64,000 bases of DNA. Origin: JBGPQJ01 sp963709295. GTDB taxonomy: Bacteria; Chloroflexota; Anaerolineae; Anaerolineales; Villigracilaceae. The stretch lies in assembly GCA_963709295.1 (NCBI GenBank), contig CAVPVW010000002.1, positions 310,001-374,000 of the forward strand, given 5' to 3'. The notes under the pieces were generated by a model. It saw only the letters and a list, made by a program, of their open reading frames with translations. It was not told the DNA's origin and did not search any database. Shown in pieces: positions 18,767-27,604 of this stretch (position 1 is its first letter; each line of letters opens with the position of its first letter). The position numbers and the translations under genes are program-made.

Positions 18767-18799
18767 ACAAAAACGCGCGGTTAACAAGCGCGTTTTTGT
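18767..18799 (-). terminator. Terminator of tmRNA
   Basis: A 12-bp perfect stem (18767-18778 with 18788-18799), nine-base loop, followed on the minus strand by a T-rich run. It ends six bases from the mature tmRNA 3' end. Confidence 0.85.
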
Positions 18800-18805
18800 G
18801 AGGAG

Positions 18806-19203
18806 TGGAGATGGCGGGAATCGAACCCGCGTCCGAAAGAATTGATCACCGGAAATCTACGAGCGTAGACGGTTGGATGTGTCGCCGCAGGGGACCCGGC
18901 CGGCAAAATTCACCTGCGGCCATTCACTCAGGCCCGAAAGCCCTCTTTCGCACCGTTAGTGACGTGGCGGCGCGGCACTCTGCCTTTTTGTCGCCCATTC
19001 GCTCTCCGGGCGGAGATCGGGAACGGTGGACGCCGCCTCGCTAAGAGGCGGACCGTTTACTCTCTACTGCGGATTAGGCAGCGAGGGGCATGGCGGCGTA
19101 GGAAGTGCGGTTGGCACTTGATTTTTTGTGCTGAGTTAACGAGTTCGGCACCTCTCGGCTCGCATTCCGGGACCAGCCTCTCCCGTCGAAGCCTGTCATC
19201 CCC
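18806..19203 (-). ncRNA. ssrA: Transfer-messenger RNA (tmRNA)
   Basis: Rescues stalled ribosomes by trans-translation with SmpB. The 5' end GGGGATG (from 19203) pairs with CATCTCC (18813-18807) as a 7-bp acceptor stem with one G-U pair. The 3' part has the T-arm GCGGGTTCGATTCCCGC and the 5' part the GGCTTCGACGGG motif. CCA is not encoded. The tag frame ends SSANRTSYAAMPLAA then TAA. The likely resume codon GCA is one base out of frame with it across a run of six A; five A would give a tag starting AQKSSAN. That fits a homopolymer miscall. Confidence 0.93.
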
Positions 19204-19263
19204 GGGAGTGGGAACGTCCCCACACGGACTCGCCACAGCCTGCGTGGTTTGTCCTGCTTCTTC

Positions 19264-19272
19264 ATTATAACA
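19264..19272 (-). promoter_or_regulatory. Extended -10 promoter of ssrA
   Basis: TGTTATAAT on the minus strand, an extended -10 (TGN before TATAAT), about 60 bases before the mature tmRNA 5' end. This leaves a leader for RNase P to remove. The -35 is poor. Confidence 0.55.
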
Positions 19273-19317
19273 TATCGACCATTCTTCCCATTTTTTCATC
19301 CCGGTTCGACAAATCTA

Positions 19318-19346
19318 TTGCCTGCAAAAGCGCTTTATGCTAGACT
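19318..19346 (+). promoter_or_regulatory. Promoter of the CpaE-like gene
   Basis: TTGCCT (19318-19323), 17-bp spacer, TAGACT (19341-19346), 40 bases before the ATG at 19387, which has AGGAG upstream. Confidence 0.55.
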
Positions 19347-19386
19347 GTACAGAAGGACAATACCGCGATTTTGTCCAGGAGCCGCT

Positions 19387-20559
19387 ATGCCTGAAAAAAT
19401 CCTCATCATCGATGACGACGTCGACACCCTTCGGTTGGTCGGACTGATGCTCCAGCGCCAGGGCTACCAGATCATTGCCGCCAACAACGGGGAGCAGGGA
19501 CTGGCCCACGCCGACGCCGAAACCCCTGACCTGATCCTGTTGGACGTGATGATGCCCCAGATGGATGGCTACGAAGTCGCCCGCCGGCTGCGCGCCAACC
19601 CCGACACCGCCAACATCCCCATCCTGATGTTCACTGCCAAAACTCAACTTGACGACAAAGTGACCGGCTTCGAAGCCGGCGCTGACGATTACCTGACCAA
19701 GCCCACCCATCCCACCGAACTCCAGGCGCATGTCAAAGCGCTGTTATCCCGCTCCACCAAGGGACGCGGAACCAACCCCCCGTCCACACCCACCGAACCG
19801 GCTGCCTATTTCATCGGCGTGCTCGCCCCCCGTGGCGGCTTGGGCGTTTCCACCATCGCAGTCAATCTTGCCGTTTCCCTGCTGAAGAAAACCAATGGCG
19901 ATGTCATCCTCGCCGAATTCCGCCCCGGCCAGGGAACGATTGGCATCGATTTGAACCTCTCCAGCTCGGGCGGGCTGGTCGACCTGTTGTGCAGCAACCC
20001 CACCGACATCACCCGCGCTCGAATCCGCGAGGAGCTTGCCACCCATCAAAGCGGATTAAAATTCCTGCCGGCTTCCTTCCAACCACGAGACACCTCGTTG
20101 ATGGCGAATACCGCTCAATTCGAAAGCCTGATCGGGCGATTGGCATTCATGAGTGCATTTATCGTGCTCGACCTGGGGAGCGGATTGCCGGCCAGCGTCC
20201 AAAAATTCGTCAAGAACCTGCACGAGGTTCTCGTTGTGACCGAACCCATGCCCGCGACGCTGATCCACACGCGCGCCATGATCGAAGACCTGGTGGACCT
20301 GGGCGTGGACTTGCGAAAAATATCGGTGGTCGCCAATTACCGCATCCGATCTGATCTACACCTGTCGGTGGCTCAGATTCAGGAACAGCTCGGGCATCAG
20401 GTCGCGATTTCGATCACGCCTGCCCCCGAGGTCATTCAGCATGCCACTCGCAACAAAACGGCCGCTGTTCTGGTTCAAACGGACAATCTCACCACCAAAC
20501 AATTCGACGCCCTTGCCGATCAGATTGCCGAACGCGCTCCAAAAGCTCACAGGAAATGA
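19387..20559 (+). CDS. Receiver domain fused to CpaE/MinD-like ATPase
   Basis: A 390-residue fusion. Residues 1-120 form a response-regulator receiver (acidic pocket DDD at 9-11, phospho-acceptor Asp53 in LLDVMMP, lysine in YLTKP). Residues ~140-385 form a MinD/ParA-like domain as in CpaE, the pilus-assembly localisation protein. The deviant Walker A reads APRGGLGVSTIAVNLA, so both the signature lysine and the P-loop lysine are missing; ATP hydrolysis is doubtful, as reported for some CpaE proteins. No pilus genes lie nearby. It starts an operon with a sirtuin (ATGA overlap) and a histidine kinase. Confidence 0.85.
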   Translation: MPEKILIIDDDVDTLRLVGLMLQRQGYQIIAANNGEQGLAHADAETPDLILLDVMMPQMDGYEVARRLRANPDTANIPILMFTAKTQLDDKVTGFEAGADDYLTKPTHPTELQAHVKALLSRSTKGRGTNPPSTPTEPAAYFIGVLAPRGGLGVSTIAVNLAVSLLKKTNGDVILAEFRPGQGTIGIDLNLSSSGGLVDLLCSNPTDITRARIREELATHQSGLKFLPASFQPRDTSLMANTAQFESLIGRLAFMSAFIVLDLGSGLPASVQKFVKNLHEVLVVTEPMPATLIHTRAMIEDLVDLGVDLRKISVVANYRIRSDLHLSVAQIQEQLGHQVAISITPAPEVIQHATRNKTAAVLVQTDNLTTKQFDALADQIAERAPKAHRK

Positions 20560-21341
20560 CCACCCTTTCCAGCCAGACCATGGCTGACCTCGAATACGCT
20601 GCGGATCTTTTCCGGGAATCTGAACGCGCGGTTGTGCTGACAGGTGCGGGGATATCCACGCCCTCCGGCATCCCGGACTTTCGGTCGGAAGGAACCGGCT
20701 TGTGGTCGCGCGATGAACCGTTGGAAGTGGCATCGCTTTCCACGTTTCGCACAGATCCCGCCAAATTCTACGAATGGTTCAGACCGCTGGCCAGCCAGAT
20801 CTACCATGCGCAACCCAACCAGGCGCATATTGCGCTGGCGCAACTGGAAAAAGCCGGTCGTTTGAATTCAATCATCACTCAGAACATTGACATGCTTCAT
20901 CAAAAAGCAGGGGCGGAGAATGTGATCGAGATGCATGGTACCTTGCGGACGCTCTCCTGCACACAATGCTACCAGCAGGTGGATCACCAGGAATTTTTAG
21001 CACCCTTCATTGAAAATGGAAGCCTTCCGCATTGCCCTTCCTGCAAGGCCGTCTTGAAACCGGATGTGATACTCTTCGGCGAACAACTCCCACAGAAGGC
21101 CTGTCTTGAAGCGCAAAAGGCTTGCCGGAATTGCGATCTTATCCTTGTGGCGGGTTCTTCTCTCGAAGTACTGCCTGTGGCAGGACTGCCGATGCAGGCG
21201 ATCGATCGGGGAGCACACCTGATCATCATCAATCAGACCTCGACCTATTTATCCGTTCGAGCGGATATTAATATTTTCGAAAATGTTGTTGACGTCATCC
21301 CAGTGATTAGAGACCAGGTAATGTATGGACAAACCATCTGA
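20556..21341 (+). CDS. NAD-dependent protein deacylase, sirtuin (Sir2/CobB)
   Basis: Removes acyl groups from protein lysines using NAD+. Seen: the NAD-binding GAGISTPSGIPDFRS near residue 30, TQNIDMLHQKAG, the catalytic His in EMHGTL, zinc cysteines in CTQC and CPSC, and GSSLEV near the C-terminus. At 261 residues it is slightly long for the family; the first Met may be replaced by the one at 20580. It overlaps the upstream gene by ATGA and the downstream kinase gene by 17 bases, so the three are translated together. Confidence 0.93.
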   Translation: MTTLSSQTMADLEYAADLFRESERAVVLTGAGISTPSGIPDFRSEGTGLWSRDEPLEVASLSTFRTDPAKFYEWFRPLASQIYHAQPNQAHIALAQLEKAGRLNSIITQNIDMLHQKAGAENVIEMHGTLRTLSCTQCYQQVDHQEFLAPFIENGSLPHCPSCKAVLKPDVILFGEQLPQKACLEAQKACRNCDLILVAGSSLEVLPVAGLPMQAIDRGAHLIIINQTSTYLSVRADINIFENVVDVIPVIRDQVMYGQTI

Positions 21342-22509
21342 TGCCCGTTTATTAAAAGATTATCGCCGCCTGATCGAGATTGCACGCGACCTAGCCTCCA
21401 CTCTCGACCTGGACCCCCTGCTGCACCGCATTATCAACGCCGCCAAGGACATCGCAGGGGCGGATGCGGCGTCGATTCTGCTCTACGATTCCATTTCACG
21501 CCAGCTTCACTTCCAGGTGGCGACCAACATGGACGAGCCGACGATCCGAGGCTTGATTGTTCCCCTTGAAGACAGCATCGCAGGCTGGATCGTCAAGCAC
21601 CGGGAACCAGCATTCAGCAACAATGTTCTTCAAGACAAAAGATACTTTGCCAACATTTCGAAGGAGACGGGGTATGAAACCCGGTCACTGATCGGCGTGC
21701 CGCTCATCACCAAAGACAAGGTCATTGGCGTGCTCGAGGTGATCAATAAAAAAGTGGGCGAATTCAATGAAAACGACGAGAACTTATTGACGGTGCTCGG
21801 CGCACAGGCGGCAGTCGCCATTGAGAATACGCGCTTGTTCCAGCAATCTGACCTGGTCTCAGAGTTCGTCCACGAACTACGCACGCCTTTGGCTGCCATC
21901 AGCACGGCTACTTATCTCCTGCTGCGGCCGGAAATCTCCCCCGAGCAGAGCCAACAAATAGCGACCAATGTCCATAACGAGGCTTTAAGGTTGAACACGA
22001 TGACCTCCTCGTTCCTGGACCTGGCAAGGTTGGAATCCGGCCGAATCCAATTCAAGACCACTCTCTTTGACATCGGCAAGTTAATGGAGGAATGCGCATC
22101 TCTTCTCCAGACGAAAGCCGATGAAATGCACGTCCAGATACGCGTCAAACCCTCCAAAAAACTCCAGGTCGAAGCGGACCGGGATAAGATGAAACAGGTC
22201 CTTCTAAACCTGTTATCGAATGGAATTAAATACAATAAACCGGAAGGAACCGTGACTCTCTCTGCCCAGGCGGATGGCAACGAAACCATCCTCACTGTCG
22301 CAGACACGGGTGTGGGCATCCCGGCAGACGCCTTGCCGTATTTGTTCCAAAAATTCTATCGGGTGCGTGACACAGAAGGCAAGGTCAGCGGTACCGGGCT
22401 CGGACTATCCATTTGCAAACAGATCGTACAGGGGCATGGAGGCACGATCACGGTACACAGCCAGGTCCACAAGGGGACTATCTTCACGATCCATCTACCG
22501 CAGAAGTGA
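21325..22509 (+). CDS. GAF-domain sensor histidine kinase
   Basis: Soluble two-component kinase of 394 residues. A GAF domain covers about residues 20-168. The dimerisation domain has the phospho-acceptor His183 in VHELRTPLAA. The catalytic domain has the N box (LLSNGIKYNK), G1 (ADTGVGIP), F box (FQKFYRV) and G2 (GTGLGLSI). No membrane segment is seen, so the signal is likely cytoplasmic. The receiver/CpaE-like protein two genes upstream is the obvious candidate partner, though this is inferred from the operon only. Confidence 0.93.
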   Translation: MDKPSDARLLKDYRRLIEIARDLASTLDLDPLLHRIINAAKDIAGADAASILLYDSISRQLHFQVATNMDEPTIRGLIVPLEDSIAGWIVKHREPAFSNNVLQDKRYFANISKETGYETRSLIGVPLITKDKVIGVLEVINKKVGEFNENDENLLTVLGAQAAVAIENTRLFQQSDLVSEFVHELRTPLAAISTATYLLLRPEISPEQSQQIATNVHNEALRLNTMTSSFLDLARLESGRIQFKTTLFDIGKLMEECASLLQTKADEMHVQIRVKPSKKLQVEADRDKMKQVLLNLLSNGIKYNKPEGTVTLSAQADGNETILTVADTGVGIPADALPYLFQKFYRVRDTEGKVSGTGLGLSICKQIVQGHGGTITVHSQVHKGTIFTIHLPQK

Positions 22510-22512
22510 ATG

Positions 22513-22548
22513 ATCGGGGCAGGTTTTTGAACCTGCCCCGATTTTTTT
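22513..22548. terminator. Bidirectional terminator between kinase and dehydrogenase genes
   Basis: A 13-bp perfect stem (22513-22525 with 22530-22542) and a four-base loop, with seven T to the right. It separates the convergent kinase and dehydrogenase genes. Confidence 0.9.
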
Positions 22549-23495
22549 ATGGATTTAAAAGAACTTTAAGCATCCCTGTTTTTTCAGCCACTTCGAAGGC
22601 TTTGAGCCCATCTCGAAGGGAATATTCCGCAGCAATGAGCAGAGTGGGGTCCACCTGTTTTTTCGCGAGCAGACGAAGCGCCGGCTCGAAAGGACCGCAG
22701 CGCGAGCCGATGAGTTGGATCTCATCGACGACGATGGATGAAAAATTGACCGTCATATCGCCTTTATAAGTTGATTTAAGGACCAGCGTACCGCGCGGCC
22801 TCAGCGCCTTCCGTGCCAATTCGAAACCGGACGGAGATCCTGTCGCTTCAACGACCAGGTCATATCTCCAAGGTTGCACATCTTCTGCTTCGATCAAGTG
22901 AATTCCACGCCCGGCAAGTAAATCCTTCTGCACAGGGTGACGGGCAACGACTTTCAAGTCGCAGCCGGTTAAGACCAGAGTCTGCGCGATGAGCTGACCC
23001 AGCCGGCCTGCGCCGATGAGAAGAACCCTGTCCGTCGGGTGAATCTGCACCTGCTGCTGGATCTCGAGTGCCGCTGCGAGTGGTTCGGTAAACACAGCTG
23101 CCTCATCGGAGACTTCGTCGGGAACCCAATGCAAATTATCAAGGGGAAGGGTCGGTGTATTCTGCAAAAACCCCATTCCGGTTGATTATCCCCAGCACAG
23201 TCCGATTCTCACAATGAGTCGCTCGTCCGGAACGGCATTGCTCGCAGGACCCGCAGACTACATTAATTTCCCCTACAACGCGTTTACCCAACCATTCCGG
23301 GTCCGGAGAACTGATCACCTCGCCGACAAATTCATGCCCGGGGACTCCTGTATAGGGATAGTATCCCTTCACCATCTCGAGATCGGTGCCGCAGATCCCT
23401 GCCTTGCGAATTCTAATGACCGCCTCGCCAGGTTTTTCCGGTTGCGGGATTTCTTTCAAAGACAGCCGATTATTTTCAAGCCAGAGAGACTGCAT
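22547..23495 (-). CDS. Zinc-dependent alcohol dehydrogenase family (MDR) protein, one frameshift
   Basis: NAD(P)-dependent medium-chain dehydrogenase. The N-terminal part has GICGTDLEMVKGYYP and GHEFVG (catalytic zinc) and the four-cysteine structural zinc site in CGSCEQCRSGRATHC. The C-terminal part has the Rossmann motif LLIGAGRLGQL. The frame changes at about 23155-23170 (pieces 23139-23546 and 22547-23176). MQSLW at 23495 is taken as the start, eight bases past the mutL stop. The joined protein is about 315 residues, a little short. Related to threonine and polyol dehydrogenases; substrate unknown. Confidence 0.83.
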
Positions 23496-23502
23496 AGAAA
23501 TC

Positions 23503-25236
23503 TTATCGGGGTCCTTTACGCCCAAACTGCCGTTCCAACATGTCAACGGACAAATGGATCATGGTCGGCCGGCCATGCGGACAGGTGCGAGGAGACTGGC
23601 ACGCTTCCAGATCGATCAGCAGCGCCCGTTGTTCATCCGTTGAAAGCACCTGACCAGCTTTGACCGCCAGCCGCTTGCAGACCCGTCCTGCAATTCGATG
23701 TTCGACTTCGTTTTGCAGGGGTGCCTCATCTTCCTCAAAATCCTCAACCAGAGCACGCAAGGCCGAGGCGGGGTCTGCTTGTCCGAATAAAACCGGTATG
23801 GCGCGGACCTGGAAATCGTTCATCCCGAATGGCTCCACCTGAAAACCGAAGTGCTGTAGGATGGGAAGTTGATTGTTCAACAGGCTGGTCTGAGCCGGAG
23901 TCAAGGTGACGACCACCGGTGAGAGCAACGCCTGGGAGGGGATGTTCTTTTGGTCGTGCTGAGCCATCAACTTCTCGAAAAGCACCCGCTCGTGCGCCGC
24001 GTGCTGGTCGATGAGATAAAGGCCATCCGGTCCTTCGGCGATCAAATAGGATGCCCCGATCTGCCCGATAAGCCGCAATAAAGGCAGGTTGGGTAAAGTC
24101 TCTTGACGCGATTCGATAGGCGAAGATTGAAGAGCAGCGGATTCAGTTGTTTCATTTCCAGCCGTTGAATGGGCAATGGACCAATCCAAGCCAGGCGTTG
24201 ACGACCTGGCGCTCCCCCACAGGTTCTGCGCCGGCATCTGTGGCACTGGTGTGTACGCCAGCAAGGATCGGCGGATGGCACGCTGTACAAAACTGAAGAC
24301 CCGGTCGGGATTCTTGAACCGAATTTCTGCCTTCTGGGGATGCACGTTGACATCCACTTCTTCCGGCGAGATCTCCAGGAACACAGCCGCCATGGGGTAA
24401 CGCCCCACCATCAACAAGGTGTGATAAGCCTGCATCAAGGCCGTGGTCAGGGCAACATCCTGCACCCAGCGTCCATTGACAAAGAAAGTAATTTCTTTGC
24501 GGTTGGACCTCGTCAGCGACGTGGGGCTGATAAAACCCGAGAGCGTCAGCCCGTCGTCATTAAAACCAATTTCGAGCATTTGCCGGGCGGTCTCAACACC
24601 ATAGAGCGACGCGAGGATGGCGCGCCGATCACCGTCGCCGGTGGTTTGAAGGGTGGGGGTTCCTTTATCAACGAGTCGGAAGCGCACCAACGGATAAGCC
24701 AGCGCGTAGCGCGTCAACAGGTTATCGATCACTCTTCTTTCGGTGGCATCCTGTTTCAGGAATTTCAAACGTGCCGGGACATTGAAAAACAAATCTTCCA
24801 CCCGGACCACGGTCCCCGCCGGAGCTCCTGCTTTCTCAAGCTTGCCGGTACGTCCGCCCTCGACCTTGATTCGGGCACCCGCAGTTGCCTCCGGCGTACG
24901 GGAGGTCAGTGTCAGGCGAGAAACAGAACCAATGGCTGCCAGCGCCTCACCGCGAAATCCGAGTGTGGAAATGCGGAACAGGTCCGCCGCGGAGACCAGC
25001 TTGGAAGTGGCATGGCGTTCCACCGCGAGCGCAAGATCCGCTTCCGGGATGCCTGAGCCATCGTCACCCACTTCGATCAGTTTCCGCCCAGCCTCTTCGA
25101 CCGTCACCGTGACGGCGCGCGCACCGGCATCCAGGGCGTTTTCCACCAATTCCTTAACCACCGAAGAAGGGCGTTCAACCACTTCGCCGGCGGCAATCTG
25201 GGAGGCAACCTCAGCAGGCAGGATGCGGATGGGCAT
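23503..25236 (-). CDS. mutL: DNA mismatch repair protein MutL (endonuclease type)
   Basis: Links mismatch recognition by MutS to strand removal. The 577-residue protein has the GHKL ATPase motifs (ELVENALDAGA, DDGSGI, TLGFRGEALAAI) in the first 110 residues and a C-terminal domain with the endonuclease motif DQHAAHERVLFE and CPHGRP, as in MutL of species without MutH. The start at 25236 was chosen because it opens the conserved MPIRILPAEVASQIAAGEVV and lies six bases after a perfect TATAAT (25248-25243); the longer frame start at 25272 would sit upstream of that promoter. Divergent from the HAD gene. mutS is not in the window. Confidence 0.95.
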   Translation of the reverse strand: MPIRILPAEVASQIAAGEVVERPSSVVKELVENALDAGARAVTVTVEEAGRKLIEVGDDGSGIPEADLALAVERHATSKLVSAADLFRISTLGFRGEALAAIGSVSRLTLTSRTPEATAGARIKVEGGRTGKLEKAGAPAGTVVRVEDLFFNVPARLKFLKQDATERRVIDNLLTRYALAYPLVRFRLVDKGTPTLQTTGDGDRRAILASLYGVETARQMLEIGFNDDGLTLSGFISPTSLTRSNRKEITFFVNGRWVQDVALTTALMQAYHTLLMVGRYPMAAVFLEISPEEVDVNVHPQKAEIRFKNPDRVFSFVQRAIRRSLLAYTPVPQMPAQNLWGSARSSTPGLDWSIAHSTAGNETTESAALQSSPIESRQETLPNLPLLRLIGQIGASYLIAEGPDGLYLIDQHAAHERVLFEKLMAQHDQKNIPSQALLSPVVVTLTPAQTSLLNNQLPILQHFGFQVEPFGMNDFQVRAIPVLFGQADPASALRALVEDFEEDEAPLQNEVEHRIAGRVCKRLAVKAGQVLSTDEQRALLIDLEACQSPRTCPHGRPTMIHLSVDMLERQFGRKGPR

Positions 25237-25242
25237 GAAGTC

Positions 25243-25269
25243 ATTATAACCCGAGACACAAGGTATAAT
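25243..25269. promoter_or_regulatory. Divergent leaderless promoters of mutL and the HAD gene
   Basis: Two -10 boxes face outward in a 39-base gap: TATAAT at 25248-25243 (minus), six bases before the mutL ATG, and TATAAT at 25264-25269 (plus), six bases before the GTG at 25276. Neither gene has a ribosome site. Transcription would start at or next to the start codon. Confidence 0.65.
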
Positions 25270-25275
25270 CACGCC

Positions 25276-25926
25276 GTGAAATTCACGACCCTCTTCTTCG
25301 ACCTCGACGACACCCTCTATCCTGCATCAAGCGGATTATGGGAAGCCATCCGCGACCGGATCAGCTTGTACATGGATGAAATCCTGCATATCCCCCGGGA
25401 GGAGATCCCCGGCTTGCGGCGAAAATACTTCGAAGAATATGGAACCGCACTGCGCGGATTGGAAGCCAATTACCCCATACGCCGCGAGGACTACCTGGCC
25501 TTTGTTCATGACCTGCCTCTGCGCGATTACATCAAACCCGACCCTGAGTTGAAAGCGGTTCTGAAGGGATTACCCGCACGCAAACTGATCTTCACCAACG
25601 CGGATGAGGCACACGCCCGGCGGGTGATGGAAGTTCTCGAGGTCACCCAGTTCTTTGATGGAATTGTGGACATCAACGACATGGAGCCGTATTGCAAACC
25701 CATGCCTGAGTCCTTCCAGCGCGCCATGCTTCGAGCGGATGAAACAAATCCCGGAAGCTGTGTGTTGATCGACGATATGTTGCGAAACACAACTGGAGCC
25801 GCCTCGGTCGGAATGCGTTCCATCCTTTTTGGAACAGACGGCCACCCGGCTGGCATGGATGCCACGCTGTTAATTTGGCGCGACCTTCCGAAAGTACTCG
25901 ATGAATTAGAGAGCCGGATAGAATAA
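25276..25926 (+). CDS. HAD-superfamily hydrolase, pyrimidine 5'-nucleotidase type
   Basis: Phosphatase of 216 residues with the HAD motifs: FFDLDDTLYP (nucleophile Asp), IFTNADEAHARR (motif II), lysine in EPYCKPMPE, and LIDDMLRN (motif IV). The pattern and length match the SDT1/YjjG-like nucleotidases that dephosphorylate pyrimidine nucleotides, but the substrate is inferred. The GTG start lies six bases after TATAAT. A one-base overlap (TAATG) couples it to the next small gene. Confidence 0.85.
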   Translation: MKFTTLFFDLDDTLYPASSGLWEAIRDRISLYMDEILHIPREEIPGLRRKYFEEYGTALRGLEANYPIRREDYLAFVHDLPLRDYIKPDPELKAVLKGLPARKLIFTNADEAHARRVMEVLEVTQFFDGIVDINDMEPYCKPMPESFQRAMLRADETNPGSCVLIDDMLRNTTGAASVGMRSILFGTDGHPAGMDATLLIWRDLPKVLDELESRIE

Positions 25927-26177
25927 TGCAAAATCCTGATAACATTTACCTGGTCCTTTGCATACTGGGAGCTATTCTCATCGGCTCAAATGTTTTAATG
26001 TACGGTATTGTTCGCGGCTCGAGAGGCATGAACTTCGACTGGTTCAAGGAATTTGGCAAAACCGCCCGCCAGCCGTGGTCAAAGGAAGACGACGGTTTGA
26101 CGGAGTTGGCCAAGCAAGCCGATAAATTCCGTTCAGAAAAGAAAGGCGATGAAAACCCAGCAGAAAAGAACGGATAG
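25926..26177 (+). CDS. Small single-helix membrane protein
   Basis: An 83-residue protein I do not recognise. One hydrophobic helix (LVLCILGAILIGSNVLMYGIV, residues ~9-29) is followed by a charged cytoplasmic-type tail rich in Lys, Glu and Asp. Its start overlaps the stop of the HAD gene by one base, so it is translated from the same mRNA. Confidence 0.65.
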   Translation: MQNPDNIYLVLCILGAILIGSNVLMYGIVRGSRGMNFDWFKEFGKTARQPWSKEDDGLTELAKQADKFRSEKKGDENPAEKNG

Positions 26178-26288
26178 GTTCTAACACATTTCTTACACGG
26201 GGGATGCACTGCATTCAGGTATTTTTAATCCCATTCTGGTATTCTTGTTTTCAACAAATTCTCGTTTTAGGTAATATGTGGAGGTAAA

Positions 26289-27551
26289 GTGAAAAAAGGT
26301 CTGGTTTATTTCCTGGTTGCAATCTTCGCTGTCATCCTGCTTGCAGGCGCATTTTCGGGAGGATTCCTCGTCGGGCATTATCTCCCCTTTAGCGATCTGA
26401 CAGCTTCTTCCATTGGAGCACCTTCCCTGTTGGATGACTCCACAGTGACACCGTCCGGTGTGCAAGGCGACCCGGAATCCGCGACACCGCAGGATTTGGA
26501 AACCCTATTCAAGCCGTTCTGGGAAACCTGGGCCATCATCCATGCGCAGTTTGTGGACCAACCCGTGGACGATATGGCATTGATGCGCGGCGCGATTCGC
26601 GGCATGCTTGAAGCTTTGGGAGATGAACATACCAGCTACATGGATCCCCAGGAATTCACGGATGCCAATGCCGGGTTGGAAGGTTCCTATGAGGGCATCG
26701 GTGCTTATGTCGATACTGGCGGTGATTACCTGACCGTCACCAGTCCCATCCCCAGCTCCCCGGCTGAAAAAGCAGGATTAAAACCTGGAGATGAAATCAT
26801 CGCGATCAACGGCGAAGACATGACCGGGATTAATCCCGAACTCGCACGGCGAAAAGTTCTTGGTCCGGCTGGAACTGTGGTCGTCCTGACCATCCGCCGT
26901 GAGGGGACTGAAGAACCGTTCGACGTCGAGATCACCCGTGACAAAATCACCATTGCCAGCGTGGAATCAAAAATGCTCGAAAACGAAATCGCTTATGTCA
27001 AACTTAATACCTTTGGAGACACGACCAGCCGGGACCTAAAAAACCAGCTTGGCGATCTAATGGACCAGAACCCGAAGGGGCTGATCCTTGACCTGCGTTA
27101 CAACGGCGGAGGTTACCTTCAGACGGCAGTTGAAGTCACCTCGCAATTCATCTCCGATGGGGTCGTTCTTTTCGAGCAGTATGGCGACGGTCGAAAGGAC
27201 AATTACGATGCCATCCCGGGCGGTTTGGCACTCGACATCCCCATGGTTGTTTTGATAAACAAGGGTTCCGCCTCTGCATCGGAAATCGTTGCGGGCGCAC
27301 TGCAGGATACCGGTCGTGCCCAGTTGGTCGGTGAGACTTCCTACGGCAAGGGTTCGGTGCAGAACTGGATTCCGCTTGAAGATAATCAAGGCGCGGTACG
27401 TGTGACCATCGCAAAATGGCTGACCCCCGAAGGCCGCACCATCCACAAACTCGGGCTGACCCCTGATGTAGCCGTCGAATTGACCGACGAAGATGCGGCT
27501 GCTGAACGCGACCCTCAACTCGACAAGGCGATTGAATTGCTGTCGAAGTAA
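26289..27551 (+). CDS. S41-family C-terminal processing peptidase (CtpA-like)
   Basis: Secreted or membrane-anchored serine protease that trims protein C-termini. A membrane segment (residues ~6-30) is followed by a region with the family motif DEHTSYMDP, a PDZ domain near residues 130-215 (YEGIGAYV to VVLTIRREG), and the S41 catalytic core with the Ser in KGSASASEIVAGAL and the Lys in TSYGKGSVQ. 420 residues is normal. GTG start with GGAGG seven bases upstream. Confidence 0.93.
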   Translation: MKKGLVYFLVAIFAVILLAGAFSGGFLVGHYLPFSDLTASSIGAPSLLDDSTVTPSGVQGDPESATPQDLETLFKPFWETWAIIHAQFVDQPVDDMALMRGAIRGMLEALGDEHTSYMDPQEFTDANAGLEGSYEGIGAYVDTGGDYLTVTSPIPSSPAEKAGLKPGDEIIAINGEDMTGINPELARRKVLGPAGTVVVLTIRREGTEEPFDVEITRDKITIASVESKMLENEIAYVKLNTFGDTTSRDLKNQLGDLMDQNPKGLILDLRYNGGGYLQTAVEVTSQFISDGVVLFEQYGDGRKDNYDAIPGGLALDIPMVVLINKGSASASEIVAGALQDTGRAQLVGETSYGKGSVQNWIPLEDNQGAVRVTIAKWLTPEGRTIHKLGLTPDVAVELTDEDAAAERDPQLDKAIELLSK

Positions 27552-27604
27552 ACAAGCAACCAGATTGATCATTTTCCGTATGAGTGATTAACGGAGGAAA
27601 TAAT

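Noticed and set aside
24340..25056. 238-residue plus-strand ORF
   Set aside because: It lies wholly antisense to mutL, whose motifs are intact, and has no recognisable domain or ribosome site.
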